From Magnetococcales bacterium (GTDB taxonomy: Bacteria; Pseudomonadota; Magnetococcia; Magnetococcales; Magnetaquicoccaceae), in assembly GCA_015231755.1 (NCBI GenBank), contig JADGAZ010000012.1, positions 41,284-105,283 of the forward strand: a stretch of DNA of 64,000 bases. The letters run 5' to 3'. The translations under genes and the position numbers were made by a program. A model generated the notes under the pieces. The model was given only the letters and a program-made list of their open reading frames with translations. It made no database searches and had not been told where the DNA came from. Below are positions 55,464 to 64,000 of the stretch, piece after piece. Numbering within the stretch: the first letter of the stretch is position 1; the number at the start of each line of letters is the position of its first letter.

Positions 55464-58124
55464 ATGGCGCCGGTCACGGGGTTCTGGGATCGACTGCCGT
55501 TTGTGGGACGTCTGCTGATCACGACCACTTTGGCGTTGGTGATCGGCGGATCCACCTTGATTTACACCTCGGCGCAGCGGGACGCGGTAGAGGCCCGGGA
55601 GGATCTGCGTATTTTCCTGGAAGCGTCGTTGCACACCTTGCCGGCTGCGGTGGCGGAACTGTTGGTGATCGGGGATTATTCCGCTTTGCAGCAGACCTTG
55701 GAGCGTTATTTGACCCATCCGGATGTGGTGCGGTTGCGGTTTCGGGATCCGTCGGGTTCCGTGGTGGAGGCGACTATGGGGGAGCAGGCTTTGCAGGCTC
55801 CGGTATGGTTCAAGGATTGGATGGGGCTGGAGACCATCGCCGGTCATCGCGACACTGTGGTGGGGGGGCGAGACTATGGGCGTCTGGAGATCGAATTGAG
55901 CGCCCATGTGGCCATCAACCGGTCATGGGCGCGGTTGCGGGATTATTTATGGATCGTGGCCTTGGCGGTGATGCTGGATTTCATCGGCATCTGGCTGGTG
56001 CTGCGCAGCGGATTGCGTCCTTTAGCCGATCTGGAGGCGGGGAGCCGGGCGTTGGCCCTGGGGCAGTTTGCCATTCGTCTGCCGGTTCATGGCAGTCCGG
56101 AACTGCGTCAGGTGATTCAGGGTTTCAATGGCATGGTGGACGCGGTTCAACTGGCGCGGGATGCGTTGATGGGAGAAAAGGAGCGTCTTCAGGTGACCCT
56201 GGCTTCCATCGGGGATGGGGTGGTGACCACGGATGCCACAGGCCGGATCACGTTTCTGAATGCCGAGGCCAGCCGTTTGACCGGGTGGAGTCGGCAGGAG
56301 GCGGAAGGGGTGGGGGTGGTGGGGGTGATGCATCTGATCGACGAACAGACCCGTCAGGAAGTGCTGAATCCCGTGCTGAAGGTGTTGTCCAGCGGTCAGA
56401 CCATCGGCATGGTCAACCATACCCATACCATTCTGGTGGGGCGTCTCGGTTTGGAATATCCCATCGCCGATAGCGCCGCTCCCATCCGTCTGAGACACGA
56501 TGGCGCCATTCTGGGTGTGGTGATGGTGTTTCGTGATCAGACCCAGGAGCGCATCCAGTGGAACGCCTTGCTGGAGGTCAGTCGTCAGGCGGAAGAGGCC
56601 AATCGGGCCAAGAGTGATTTCCTGGCCACCATGAGCCATGAGATTCGTACCCCGATGAATGTGGTTCTGGGCATGTCGGAGATGTTGCTGGAAACCGAAC
56701 TGACGGAGAAACAGCGTCATTTTGCCCAGATCATGCACCATTCGGGCAAGGCTTTGCTGAGTGTGATCAACGATGTGCTGGATTTCGCCCGCATGGAGGC
56801 GGGCCGGATTCAACTGGTTTCCGAGCCGTTTTCTCCCAGGCAGGTGGTGGAGCAGACCGTACAGTTGATGCGGGTGAGCGCCCAGGAACGGGGATTGGCG
56901 TGTGTCGAGCAGATCGCCGCCGATCTGCCGGAGCGCATTTTCGGCGATGATGGACGGTTGCGCCAGATTCTGCTCAATTTATTGAGCAATGCGATCAAGT
57001 TCACCCATCAGGGTCGTGTGGAGTTGCAGCTTTCCTGGCATCCTGTGGAACCCGACAGCCTGTTGTTCGTGGTCCGGGACACGGGGATTGGCATCACGCC
57101 GGAACAGCAGCAGCATATTTTCGATGAGTTCATCCAGGCCGACGTGGGAATCACCCGGCGATACGGGGGCACGGGGTTGGGTCTGGCCATTTGCCGTCGG
57201 CTGGTGGAGTTGATGGGGGGGCGTATTTGGGTCGAAAGCTGGTTTGGTCACGGGAGTGCCTTCTTTTTTGTGCTGCCGGTGCGGATCGATCGGGGCCTGC
57301 TGGTCGCCAGTTCCGGGGAAGCCGAGGGGGACGATTCGGGAAAAACCGGGTTGAACATTTTGCTGGTGGACGATCAGGAGATCAACCGCATCGTTTTTGA
57401 AGGGTTTCTGACAAACGCTTCCCATCATCCGGTTTTGGTCCAGAGCGGCCAGGAAGCCATCGAACGGGTGCAGCAGGAGGCTTTCGATTTGGTGATCATG
57501 GATGTGCAGATGCCGGGCATGGACGGCTACAGCGCCACCCGGTGGATTCGTCGCTGGGAACAGGAGCAGGGACGCGCTCCCATGATCATCGTGGCCCTTA
57601 CCGCCCATGATCGGGAGATCGCCTTGCGACAGAGCCGGGAAGCCGGGTGTGACGCCTGTTTGACCAAGCCGATCAGCCGCATCGCCTTGTTGCAGGCGGT
57701 GCAACGGTTTGCCCGGCGTCCGTGCGTGATTCCGGTCAGTCGGGGGTTGACCATTTTGTTGGCGGAAGACACCCGGGAGAATCAGATTTTGATTGAGGCC
57801 TATCTGACGCAGACTCCCCATACCCTGGTGATCGTCGAAGACGGGGTGGAGGCGGTGGCGCAGGTGCAGCAGGTGCGGTTCGACGTGGTGGTGATGGATG
57901 TCCAGATGCCCCGCATGGATGGTTACACCGCCATCCGTCAGATCCGACAATGGGAGCGGGAGCAGGGTCGCTCCCCGTTGCCGATCATCGCCTTGTCGGC
58001 CCATGCCATGAATGGCGAAGAGGAACGGTGCCGGGATGCGGGGGGGTCGCTGTATCTTTCTAAGCCGATTGGGAAAAGGGCGTTGCTGGAGGCGTTGCAG
58101 GGAGTGGTTCAGGCCGGGGATTGA
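55464..58124 (+). CDS. Hybrid histidine kinase (TM-HAMP-PAS-HisKA-HATPase-REC-REC)
   Basis: 886 residues, ATG 55464 four bases after the PhnD-like gene. TM1 at about 14-34, a 120-residue periplasmic domain, TM2 ([19 protein letters not shown]), HAMP, a PAS domain ([19 protein letters not shown]), then HisKA with His392 ([20 protein letters not shown]), HATPase_c ([26 protein letters not shown]) and two receivers, with phospho-Asp in [12 protein letters not shown] and [12 protein letters not shown]. There is no HPt in the protein; the HPt must come from another protein. The binding protein likely docks to the periplasmic domain. Confidence 0.92.
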   Translation: MAPVTGFWDRLPFVGRLLITTTLALVIGGSTLIYTSAQRDAVEAREDLRIFLEASLHTLPAAVAELLVIGDYSALQQTLERYLTHPDVVRLRFRDPSGSVVEATMGEQALQAPVWFKDWMGLETIAGHRDTVVGGRDYGRLEIELSAHVAINRSWARLRDYLWIVALAVMLDFIGIWLVLRSGLRPLADLEAGSRALALGQFAIRLPVHGSPELRQVIQGFNGMVDAVQLARDALMGEKERLQVTLASIGDGVVTTDATGRITFLNAEASRLTGWSRQEAEGVGVVGVMHLIDEQTRQEVLNPVLKVLSSGQTIGMVNHTHTILVGRLGLEYPIADSAAPIRLRHDGAILGVVMVFRDQTQERIQWNALLEVSRQAEEANRAKSDFLATMSHEIRTPMNVVLGMSEMLLETELTEKQRHFAQIMHHSGKALLSVINDVLDFARMEAGRIQLVSEPFSPRQVVEQTVQLMRVSAQERGLACVEQIAADLPERIFGDDGRLRQILLNLLSNAIKFTHQGRVELQLSWHPVEPDSLLFVVRDTGIGITPEQQQHIFDEFIQADVGITRRYGGTGLGLAICRRLVELMGGRIWVESWFGHGSAFFFVLPVRIDRGLLVASSGEAEGDDSGKTGLNILLVDDQEINRIVFEGFLTNASHHPVLVQSGQEAIERVQQEAFDLVIMDVQMPGMDGYSATRWIRRWEQEQGRAPMIIVALTAHDREIALRQSREAGCDACLTKPISRIALLQAVQRFARRPCVIPVSRGLTILLAEDTRENQILIEAYLTQTPHTLVIVEDGVEAVAQVQQVRFDVVVMDVQMPRMDGYTAIRQIRQWEREQGRSPLPIIALSAHAMNGEEERCRDAGGSLYLSKPIGKRALLEALQGVVQAGD

Positions 58125-58231
58125 ACACGTCGATGATTCGGTCTGTCTTGTTGTGAGTGGAAACAGGCGCGTGACGATCCAGCCTGGCGGTTGACCCATG
58201 GGTTCATTAATAAAACGGAGATGTGCTGTTC

Positions 58232-60457
58232 ATGATACGTTTGGTCCATGTGGTGTGGATGTTGACCGTGTTGTGGTGTGGTTTGGGGCCTGGGAACGGG
58301 TGGGCGGCCAACGGTGGAGTGGTGGAGCCGGTGGTTCGCAAGGCATGGCAGCCCGACGCGCAACAGCAGGCCTGGTTGGCGGCCCATCCCCGGATCCGGT
58401 TGGGGGATGACTTCGCATGGCCCCCTTTTGTGTTCATGGATGAGCAGAGGGAGTTCAGCGGGATCAGCGCCGGTTATGTGGCGGCCTTGTCCCGACGCCT
58501 GGGCGTCGCCATCGAACCGGTGCGGGGGTTGACCTGGGCACAGGTGATGGAACAGGTGAAAATCGGCCAGATCGATATGCTGCCGGCTGTGGTGCGTTCC
58601 AAGGAGCGGGAAGCCTTTCTGAATTTCACCAAGCCGTTCATCTCGTTTCCCGTGGTGATCGCCATTCATGCCGACGGGATGTTTGTCGCGGGTCTGGAGG
58701 GGCTGGCGGGTCGCCAAGTGGGGGTGGTGCGGGGTTACATCACCCATGAGTTGCTGGTTCGGGATTTTCCGTCCATTTCTTTGGTGTTGTTCGATAATCT
58801 CGCGGCAGGCCTGGAGGCGCTGGAAAACAGGAGCGTCGAGGCGGTGGTGGACAATCTGGGGGCCATCACCTACGAGACCCGGCATCTGCGTTTGGCGCAC
58901 ATCAAGATCGCGGCCCCCACGCCTTACACGTTTGAGCTTGCCATGGCCGTGCGCAAGGACTGGCCGGAACTGGTGTCACTCCTTGACCGGGGTCTGGCGG
59001 CCATGAGCGGTCAGGAAAAGGCGGCCATCGAAAACACCTGGTTGGCGGTTCAGGTGAATTTCGGGGTGGATCTGCACACCATGCTGTTGTGGGGGGTGCC
59101 CATCGGGGTGGCGTCGTTGCTGGTGATTGGGGTGGTGATGGTGTGGAACCGTAAACTCCAGAGTCAGATTGTCGAGCGTCGGCGGGTGCAAGACGAGCTG
59201 GAGGCGGCTTCCGCCCTGTTGACCCAGGAGATCGACGAACGGCGACAGATTCAGGATGAGCTGCAACGGGAACGGGACAAGCTCGCGGATGCCAAGGCGT
59301 TGGCCGAGAGTGCCAATCGGGCCAAAAGCGACTTTCTGGCAGCCATGAGCCATGAGATTCGCACCCCGATGAATGTGGTGCTGGGCATGTCGGAAATGTT
59401 GATGGAAACCGGATTGACGTCGCAACAGCGCCGTTTTGTCCAGACCATGCACCAGTCCGGCAAGGCACTGCTGGGGGTGATCAACGATGTGCTGGATTTT
59501 TCCCGCATCGAGGCGGGACGCTTCAATTTGGTGGAGGTGCCTTTTTCTCCCCGTTTGGTGTTGGAAGAGACGGTGCGGCTGATGCGTCTGGCCGCCGAGG
59601 AAAAGGGGCTGGTCTTGAAGGAGTCGGTCTCTCCGGCCATACCGGAGGTGGTGTCGGGTGACGACAGCCGGGTGCGTCAGGTGTTGATCAATCTGTTGGG
59701 CAATGCCATCAAGTTTACGGCATTGGGGGGTGTGGAGGCCCGACTGGCCTTGAATGCCGAAGCGCCGGACAGCATGGTGTTTTCCGTGATCGATACGGGC
59801 ATCGGGATCACCGGCGAGCAGATCGAGCGGATCTTCGAGCCGTTCGTGCAGGCCGATGGAGGCATCACCCGGCGGTATGGGGGTACGGGTCTCGGATTGA
59901 CCATCTGTCGCCGTCTGGTGGACATGATGGGGGGACGGATCTGGGTAGAGAGCCAGGTGGGGGAGGGGAGTGGATTTCATTTCACCCTGCCGGTGAGAGC
60001 GGTGGATTTTCCGGTGCCGGCAATTCTGTCCGAGGTCGCGCAGCCGGGGAATGACAATCCTGGATTGAGCATCCTGTTGGCCGAAGATGTGGAAGAGAAT
60101 CGTATCTTGTTCGAGGCCTATTTGCAGGACGGCCCCCATCGGCTGGTGATGGTGGAAGACGGATTGGAGGCGGTGAACCGGGTTGGGCAGCAGAGGTTCG
60201 ATGTGGTGGTGATGGATGTCCAGATGCCCAGGATGGATGGTTATACCGCCATCCGGCGCATCCGGGAGTGGGAGCGGGAGACCGGTGGGGTGCCGTTGCC
60301 GATCATCACCTTGTCCGCCCATGCCATGGAAGGGGAGATGGAACGCTGCCTGGAGGCGGGAGGAGACCTTTACCTTTCCAAACCCATCAGCAAAAAAATC
60401 CTGCTGGAGGCTTTGACGCGGATCGGAAACCACGGCTCCCCGGAATCGGAATCCTGA
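58232..60457 (+). CDS. Hybrid histidine kinase with periplasmic SBP_bac_3 sensor
   Basis: 741 residues; ATG 58232 has GGAG 11 bases upstream. Signal-like N-terminus ([21 protein letters not shown]), then a family-3 solute-binding domain ([42 protein letters not shown] split over its usual lobes), one membrane helix ([20 protein letters not shown]), a coiled coil, HisKA with His374, HATPase_c and a receiver ([12 protein letters not shown]). Of the BvgS/EvgS kind, it senses a small molecule in the periplasm. Its kinase and receiver domains are close to those of the preceding kinase, so these two are likely related by duplication. Confidence 0.92.
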   Translation: MIRLVHVVWMLTVLWCGLGPGNGWAANGGVVEPVVRKAWQPDAQQQAWLAAHPRIRLGDDFAWPPFVFMDEQREFSGISAGYVAALSRRLGVAIEPVRGLTWAQVMEQVKIGQIDMLPAVVRSKEREAFLNFTKPFISFPVVIAIHADGMFVAGLEGLAGRQVGVVRGYITHELLVRDFPSISLVLFDNLAAGLEALENRSVEAVVDNLGAITYETRHLRLAHIKIAAPTPYTFELAMAVRKDWPELVSLLDRGLAAMSGQEKAAIENTWLAVQVNFGVDLHTMLLWGVPIGVASLLVIGVVMVWNRKLQSQIVERRRVQDELEAASALLTQEIDERRQIQDELQRERDKLADAKALAESANRAKSDFLAAMSHEIRTPMNVVLGMSEMLMETGLTSQQRRFVQTMHQSGKALLGVINDVLDFSRIEAGRFNLVEVPFSPRLVLEETVRLMRLAAEEKGLVLKESVSPAIPEVVSGDDSRVRQVLINLLGNAIKFTALGGVEARLALNAEAPDSMVFSVIDTGIGITGEQIERIFEPFVQADGGITRRYGGTGLGLTICRRLVDMMGGRIWVESQVGEGSGFHFTLPVRAVDFPVPAILSEVAQPGNDNPGLSILLAEDVEENRILFEAYLQDGPHRLVMVEDGLEAVNRVGQQRFDVVVMDVQMPRMDGYTAIRRIREWERETGGVPLPIITLSAHAMEGEMERCLEAGGDLYLSKPISKKILLEALTRIGNHGSPESES

Positions 60458-60489
60458 AAGGGCGTGAGCCTGTCCGGCAGGATCGGCCT

Positions 60490-61923
60490 TCATGCCGCGT
60501 GTGCGGTTTTTGTTTCGGTCTCGGTTTCGGTGTCCCAGGCGGGCATCGGTTCCACCGGCAGGGTGATTTCCACCTCCAGCCCCCTTTCCGGACGGTTGCG
60601 GACCGACAGTTCCCCTTTGTGGTCCCGCACCGCGCTGGTGGCGATGGCCAGACCCAGACCATGGCCGCCGCTGAGTCGATCCCGGGCCTCGCCGACCCGG
60701 AAGAATGGTTCGGTGAGCCGGGGCAGATCCGCTTCCGGCACCCCTGGCCCTTCATCTTTGACGACAATATGGGCCGTCGTTCCCCGACGGATCAGTTGCA
60801 GCGTGATGCGGGCTCCCGGGGGGGAGTGGCGCATGGCGTTGCGTACCACGTTTTCCACCGCCGAATGAATCGCTCCCCCGTCGGCCCACAGCATGGCCGG
60901 ATCCAGGCCGAGAATGGTCAGGGGAGACTCCTCCCCGCCGCTTTCAAAGCGGGCGTCCGCCACCACCGCCTCCACCAACGCCCCCAGATCCACCAGGGAC
61001 TCCTTGGGCACCTGATCCGGAGCCTCGGGCCGGGAGAGGCGGATGATCTGACCGATCAGGGTGTCGAGCCGGTCCAATTCCAGGTTCAGCCGTTGCCAAT
61101 GCTCCCCGCGTACCCCGGAACTCTCCTGTTCCGCCAGCCCCAGAGCCACCCGCATCCGGGCCAGCGGAGAGCGCAACTCGTGGGAGACATCCCGCAATAG
61201 CCGTTTCTGTCCATGGAACAGCACCTCCAGCCGCTGGGCCATGAAATTGAAATCCCGTCCCAGATCATCCAGTTCGTCGGAGAACAGACGCCGCATCCCC
61301 GGTGCCCGGGTGGTCAGATCCCCTTCCGCCAGCCGCAGGGTGGCGCCTTGCAGGTGGCGCAGGGGGCGGGTGAAGTGGCGGGCCAGGGGAAACACCACCA
61401 TGCCGCTGATCATCAGCACCACCACCGGAAAAAAAGGATATTCCCGCCATGCCAGCGACCAGGGGGAACGCATGGGGCCAAGGGCCACCCGATAGGCGTG
61501 GCCCTCGGGATCCCGGGTTTCCAAAGGCATGTGGGGCGGGGGTTCGTGGTGGGGTCCGGGACCGGGACGCCCCATGGAAAATGGCGATGTGGGGGGTGGC
61601 GGACGGTTGTCATGGCCCGGTTCGGGTCTGGGGCGTGACAAATGGCCGGGCAGAGGCCGACCCAGGATATCTTGATCGGCGCGCTCGAACACGATGATGT
61701 CATCGGTCTCCCGGTTGTTTTCCAGCAGGGACCGGGTTGCCGCCAGACCTTGGGTTTCCAGGAGGGTGGCCACCTGACGGCGTTTGCTCAGCATGCGTTC
61801 CATGTTGGCTTCCAGGAGGGGATCCAGATGATCCCGCAGATAGTGGCCGCCCCAGAAGAACACGCCTCCCAGCACCGACACCACCAACCAAAACGACAGG
61901 AACAGCTTGAGAAAGAAGCGCAT
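60490..61923 (-). CDS. CpxA-like sensor histidine kinase with a Pro/His-rich periplasmic loop
   Basis: 477 residues. TM1 (about 5-27), a periplasmic domain of about 130 residues with a striking Pro/His/Gly-rich loop (GHDNRPPPPT and PHHEPPPHM), TM2 (FFPVVVLMISGMVVFPLA), HAMP, HisKA (LRDVSHELRSPLARM) and HATPase_c (NVVRNAMRHSP, DEGPGVPE, GGHGLGLAI). The organisation and HisKA sequence are CpxA-like. The His-rich loop may bind a metal. The C-terminal tail is Thr/Glu rich. It lies 12 bp after its cognate regulator. Confidence 0.9.
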   Translation of the reverse strand: MRFFLKLFLSFWLVVSVLGGVFFWGGHYLRDHLDPLLEANMERMLSKRRQVATLLETQGLAATRSLLENNRETDDIIVFERADQDILGRPLPGHLSRPRPEPGHDNRPPPPTSPFSMGRPGPGPHHEPPPHMPLETRDPEGHAYRVALGPMRSPWSLAWREYPFFPVVVLMISGMVVFPLARHFTRPLRHLQGATLRLAEGDLTTRAPGMRRLFSDELDDLGRDFNFMAQRLEVLFHGQKRLLRDVSHELRSPLARMRVALGLAEQESSGVRGEHWQRLNLELDRLDTLIGQIIRLSRPEAPDQVPKESLVDLGALVEAVVADARFESGGEESPLTILGLDPAMLWADGGAIHSAVENVVRNAMRHSPPGARITLQLIRRGTTAHIVVKDEGPGVPEADLPRLTEPFFRVGEARDRLSGGHGLGLAIATSAVRDHKGELSVRNRPERGLEVEITLPVEPMPAWDTETETETKTAHAA

Positions 61924-61935
61924 GGTTTGGTTTTC

Positions 61936-62625
61936 TCAGGACTCCGGATGGGCGGTGAGTTGATACCCTCCCCCGCGAATGGTGACAATGCGCGCCGAGC
62001 CGTCCGCAGCCGGACCCAGTTTGCGGCGCAGGTTGCTGATGTGCAGATCCACGCTGCGGTCGTAGCTGGTGAGATCCCGTCCCAGTCCCTGACGGCACAG
62101 TTGTTCTTTGGAGACTACCTCCCCGGCGTGACGCATGAGGATTTGCAACAGATTGAACTCCGCCCCGGTCAGTTCCGCCGGATGGTCGTCCACCACAAGG
62201 GTGCGGGAGCCGGGATGCAGCACCATGGAATCGACTTTCAACGTGGTCTGATCCGCCTTGACCGGGCCCCGTCGCAACACCGCCCGCAATCGGGCCACCA
62301 GCACCTTGGGATTGCACGGCTTGGTCAGATAGTCGTCGGCGCCGATCTCCAGACCCAGAATGCTGTCCACATCCTCGCCCCTGGCGGTGAGCATCAGCAC
62401 CGGGGTGTTCTTGCGGCTGCGCAAACGGCGCAACACCTCGAAACCGTTCAAACCGGGCATCATCACATCCAGCACCAGGGCGTCGAAGGTCTCTTTCAGG
62501 GCCAGTTTCAGGCCCGCTTCGCCATCATGGCGGCACAGGCATTCAAAGCCTTCGGCCTGGAGATACAAAGAGAGCATGTGACACAGTTCGTGATCATCAT
62601 CGACGAGCAGCAGGCGGGTGGTCAT
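61936..62625 (-). CDS. CpxR-like OmpR-family response regulator
   Basis: 229 residues from ATG 62625 (MTTRLLLVDDD). Receiver with DDD, phospho-Asp in LVLDVMMPGLNG and Lys in DDYLTKPCNP; C-terminal winged helix with AELTGAEFNLLQILMRHAG, SYDRSVDLHISNLRRKLG and IRGGGYQL. It is the cognate of the downstream CpxA-like kinase. The divergent promoter region carries an inverted repeat (62713-62731) that is a candidate target. Confidence 0.93.
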   Translation of the reverse strand: MTTRLLLVDDDHELCHMLSLYLQAEGFECLCRHDGEAGLKLALKETFDALVLDVMMPGLNGFEVLRRLRSRKNTPVLMLTARGEDVDSILGLEIGADDYLTKPCNPKVLVARLRAVLRRGPVKADQTTLKVDSMVLHPGSRTLVVDDHPAELTGAEFNLLQILMRHAGEVVSKEQLCRQGLGRDLTSYDRSVDLHISNLRRKLGPAADGSARIVTIRGGGYQLTAHPES

Positions 62626-62712
62626 TGCGGGACTCCAACCGGATCGAATTGCCCAGCATAAACGCATTGAGGGCATGGCGGAACATTATGGTAACCTGCA
62701 TCCTGCGGATTG

Positions 62713-62731
62713 GAAGTGAACTTTACACTTC
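62713..62731. promoter_or_regulatory. Candidate operator: GAAGTG-N7-CACTTC inverted repeat
   Basis: Perfect 6-bp arms with a 7-bp spacer, directly touching the -35 box of the putative promoter of the EF-hand gene, between the CpxR-like gene and that gene. The spacer and arms also contain TTTAC-like elements reminiscent of CpxR half-sites. Function inferred. Confidence 0.45.
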
Positions 62732-62760
62732 TTGACTCAATTTGGACACATCCTTACAAC
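62732..62760 (+). promoter_or_regulatory. Sigma-70-type promoter of the EF-hand gene
   Basis: TTGACT (62732-62737), 17 bp, TACAAC (62755-62760). Good spacing and match; about 85 bp upstream of the EF-hand start. Confidence 0.55.
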
Positions 62761-62845
62761 GATATGGCGTAGTCTCTTCAATCGTGATGTGGATGAACCG
62801 CATTCGGTCCGGATGCGGGAACCTCAATGATCAGGAGAGCGGGGC

Positions 62846-63619
62846 ATGAATGGGATATCGATGGGTGGCATGACGAGTATGGGCGGCATGGGCGGCATGA
62901 AGGGTGCGGGTCCGATGGGCAAGCCTCCCACAGCGGCCACCCTGATGAAAAAGATGGACCAGAATGCGGATGGATATCTGGAAATCAGCGAGGCCAAGGG
63001 GCCTTTGGCGGAACAGTTCGCCACCTCCGACAGCAACAGCGATGGCAAGATTTCCGGCGAAGAGTTGCAGTCGGCCATGGAGACCTTCCAAAGCCAGATG
63101 AAGGCCAAGACCGGCACGGGACAAGGGGCTCATGGTCCCCATGGTCCGCCTCCCTCGGCGCAGGATCTGATCTCCAAGATGGACCAGGACGAGGATGGCT
63201 CCATCGGCGTCGATGAGGCCGAAGGTCCGCTTTCCGAGCGGTTCGACGCGGCGGATACCAACAAGGATGGTAAGGTCTCCCTGGAGGAGTTGCAGGCCGA
63301 TATGAAGGCCTTCCAGGCCGAAGGACATCCCCCGCCCGGAGCCATGGGTGCCGGTGGCGCCAATGGCTCTTCCACCTCGGCCCAGTCCCTGATCGATGCC
63401 ATGGACCAAAATGGGGATGGCAAGGTGGGCAGTGATGAACTGCAATTGGTGCTGGATGCGATGAAGTCCGGCGGGCAGAGCGGTTCGGGTTCCTCTGGCT
63501 CTTCGGATCTGGCCGATGCGGTGACCCCCTTCGGATTGGTGCAGTACATGCTGGCCGCCACCACTCAGCGCCACCACAACGATGAATCCCACACCTCTTC
63601 TTTGAGCCTGACGGCGTAG
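62846..63619 (+). CDS. Five-EF-hand calcium-binding-type protein with Met/Gly-rich N-terminus
   Basis: 257 residues; AGGAG precedes the ATG. EF-hand loops: DQNADGYLEISE, DSNSDGKISGEE, DQDEDGSIGVDE, DTNKDGKVSLEE and DQNGDGKVGSDE, all with Asp at 1 and 3, Gly at 6 and Glu at 12. The first 25 residues are almost all Met, Gly, Ser and Lys (SMGGMTSMGGMGGMKG), a composition seen in some metal-binding tails. There is no recognised signal peptide. It is divergent from the CpxAR-like genes and may be under their control. Ca2+ binding is likely; the role is unknown. Confidence 0.9.
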   Translation: MNGISMGGMTSMGGMGGMKGAGPMGKPPTAATLMKKMDQNADGYLEISEAKGPLAEQFATSDSNSDGKISGEELQSAMETFQSQMKAKTGTGQGAHGPHGPPPSAQDLISKMDQDEDGSIGVDEAEGPLSERFDAADTNKDGKVSLEELQADMKAFQAEGHPPPGAMGAGGANGSSTSAQSLIDAMDQNGDGKVGSDELQLVLDAMKSGGQSGSGSSGSSDLADAVTPFGLVQYMLAATTQRHHNDESHTSSLSLTA

Positions 63620-63774
63620 AATTTCAGCCCGGTTTTCCTCCTCCCGGTCGTTGGCCCGTTTGACAACGACCGGGGGAGCCTCGTCTCTCCCCCATCTTGC
63701 CAAGTTTTCATCCTGTCCCCGTTCCACGCCATCCATGATGCTTGGGGTGTGCGGATATCACCGGCAGGGAACGC

Positions 63775-64000
63775 TCACGACGCGAACACCTCATCCACCG
63801 AATTGGCGAACACGAAGTTATCACTCCAGGTCTCGATCAATTCCAGGTTTGCCGATTTTACCTTCTCGGTAACCCAGTCTGGTGTCGAGTCAAATTTGCG
63901 ACGCATCTGTTTGAGCAGCATGGAAGCGGCTTCTTCCTGGCGTCCTTCCTGGCGTCCTTCCTGGCGTCCTTCCTGGCGTCCTTCCTGGCGTCCTTCCTGG
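63775..64000 (-). CDS. C-terminal end of an Rpn-family nuclease / transposase-like protein, truncated by the window edge
   Basis: About 75 residues of the C-terminus read on the minus strand from the window edge: a (QEGR)n tract, then EEAASMLLKQMRRKFD, TPDWVTEKVKSANLELIETW and the end SVDEVFAS, with TGA at 63775-63777. This tail pattern, a QEGR repeat then a LxLLxRQxxRRFG-like helix and a xxLExW helix, is typical of Rpn (recombination-promoting nuclease, PD-(D/E)XK) and DUF4351-type proteins. The nuclease domain is outside the window. Between the EF-hand stop and this gene lie 155 bp with no clear feature. Confidence 0.75.
   Translation of the reverse strand, partial: QEGRQEGRQEGRQEGRQEGRQEEAASMLLKQMRRKFDSTPDWVTEKVKSANLELIETWSDNFVFANSVDEVFAS
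63937..64000 (+). repeat. 12-bp in-frame tandem repeat (CTGGCGTCCTTC)n
   Basis: Five full copies plus a partial copy run to the window edge, encoding repeated QEGR on the minus strand. The copy number can vary without breaking the frame. Confidence 0.93.

Noticed and set aside
63937..64000. CRISPR array at the right end
   Set aside because: The 12-bp unit repeats without spacers and lies in frame in a coding sequence.

Overview
The window is a 64 kb, GC-rich (roughly 60%, my estimate) stretch of a Gram-negative chromosome. It has a ubiquinone pathway (ubiC-ubiA), three chemoreceptors, many two-component proteins, Type IV/MSHA-type pilus assembly genes, and an actin-like protein of the MamK family. 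MamK is a magnetosome cytoskeleton family, so a magnetotactic lineage or a relative of one is the best guess; the overall gene style is compatible with Magnetococcales. The order-level call is inference. No other magnetosome gene (mamA, B, E, I, M, O, P, Q) is present.

Layout. 1-6.6 kb: the end of an HPt-containing kinase, a receiver-kinase protein, two helical-sensor chemoreceptors and a Tat-exported beta-carbonic-anhydrase-like protein. 6.9-17.9 kb: housekeeping genes: a pyrimidine-dimer glycosylase, gap, an alaC-hom-(degenerate ApgM/RpfE-like)-recJ operon, a TPR protein with an orphan ParA, and rnfH-truA. 18.0-26.3 kb: the most unusual locus, a co-directional block of a coiled-coil protein, a MamK-like actin, a 1263-residue ZorA/MotA-like channel protein with a very long coiled-coil tail, a degenerate CYTH(-CHAD?) protein and a ZorB/MotB-like peptidoglycan-binding stator partner. 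26.4-31.3 kb: a tightly overlapping minus-strand operon rsmE-apbE-nusG_II-Gx transporter-tonB-mutY. 31.4-33.0 kb: ubiC-ubiA and tRNA-Pro(GGG). 33.2-37.5 kb: a chemoreceptor with a c-type-heme-like sensor and a kinase/regulator pair. 37.6-42.4 kb: three CNNM/CorC-type DUF21-CBS membrane proteins and a small SWIM-finger-like protein. 42.6-43.5 kb: an isolated three-gene phage-type lysis cassette. 43.7-46.7 kb: prfC and purA. 46.9-54.3 kb: a huge repetitive lipoprotein followed by PilM/N/O-like (MshI/MshJ-like) genes. 54.5-62.6 kb: a PhnD-like binding protein with a hybrid kinase, a second periplasmic-sensor hybrid kinase, and a CpxAR-like pair. 62.8-64 kb: a five-EF-hand protein and the end of an Rpn-type nuclease with a 12-nt tandem repeat.

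How it fits together. The 18-26 kb block encodes a filament-forming actin next to a proton-channel motor pair of the kind used by the Zorya anti-phage system, but none of the known Zorya effectors (ZorC, D, E, F, G). The actin has Ala at the position of the catalytic Glu of MamK (E143 in Magnetospirillum), so it may form stable rather than dynamic filaments. This actin plus motor plus CYTH-like combination is the best candidate for an undescribed system. The rest of the window is dominated by environmental sensing and ordinary metabolism. All assignments come from reading the sequence and from remembered family motifs; no searches were run.
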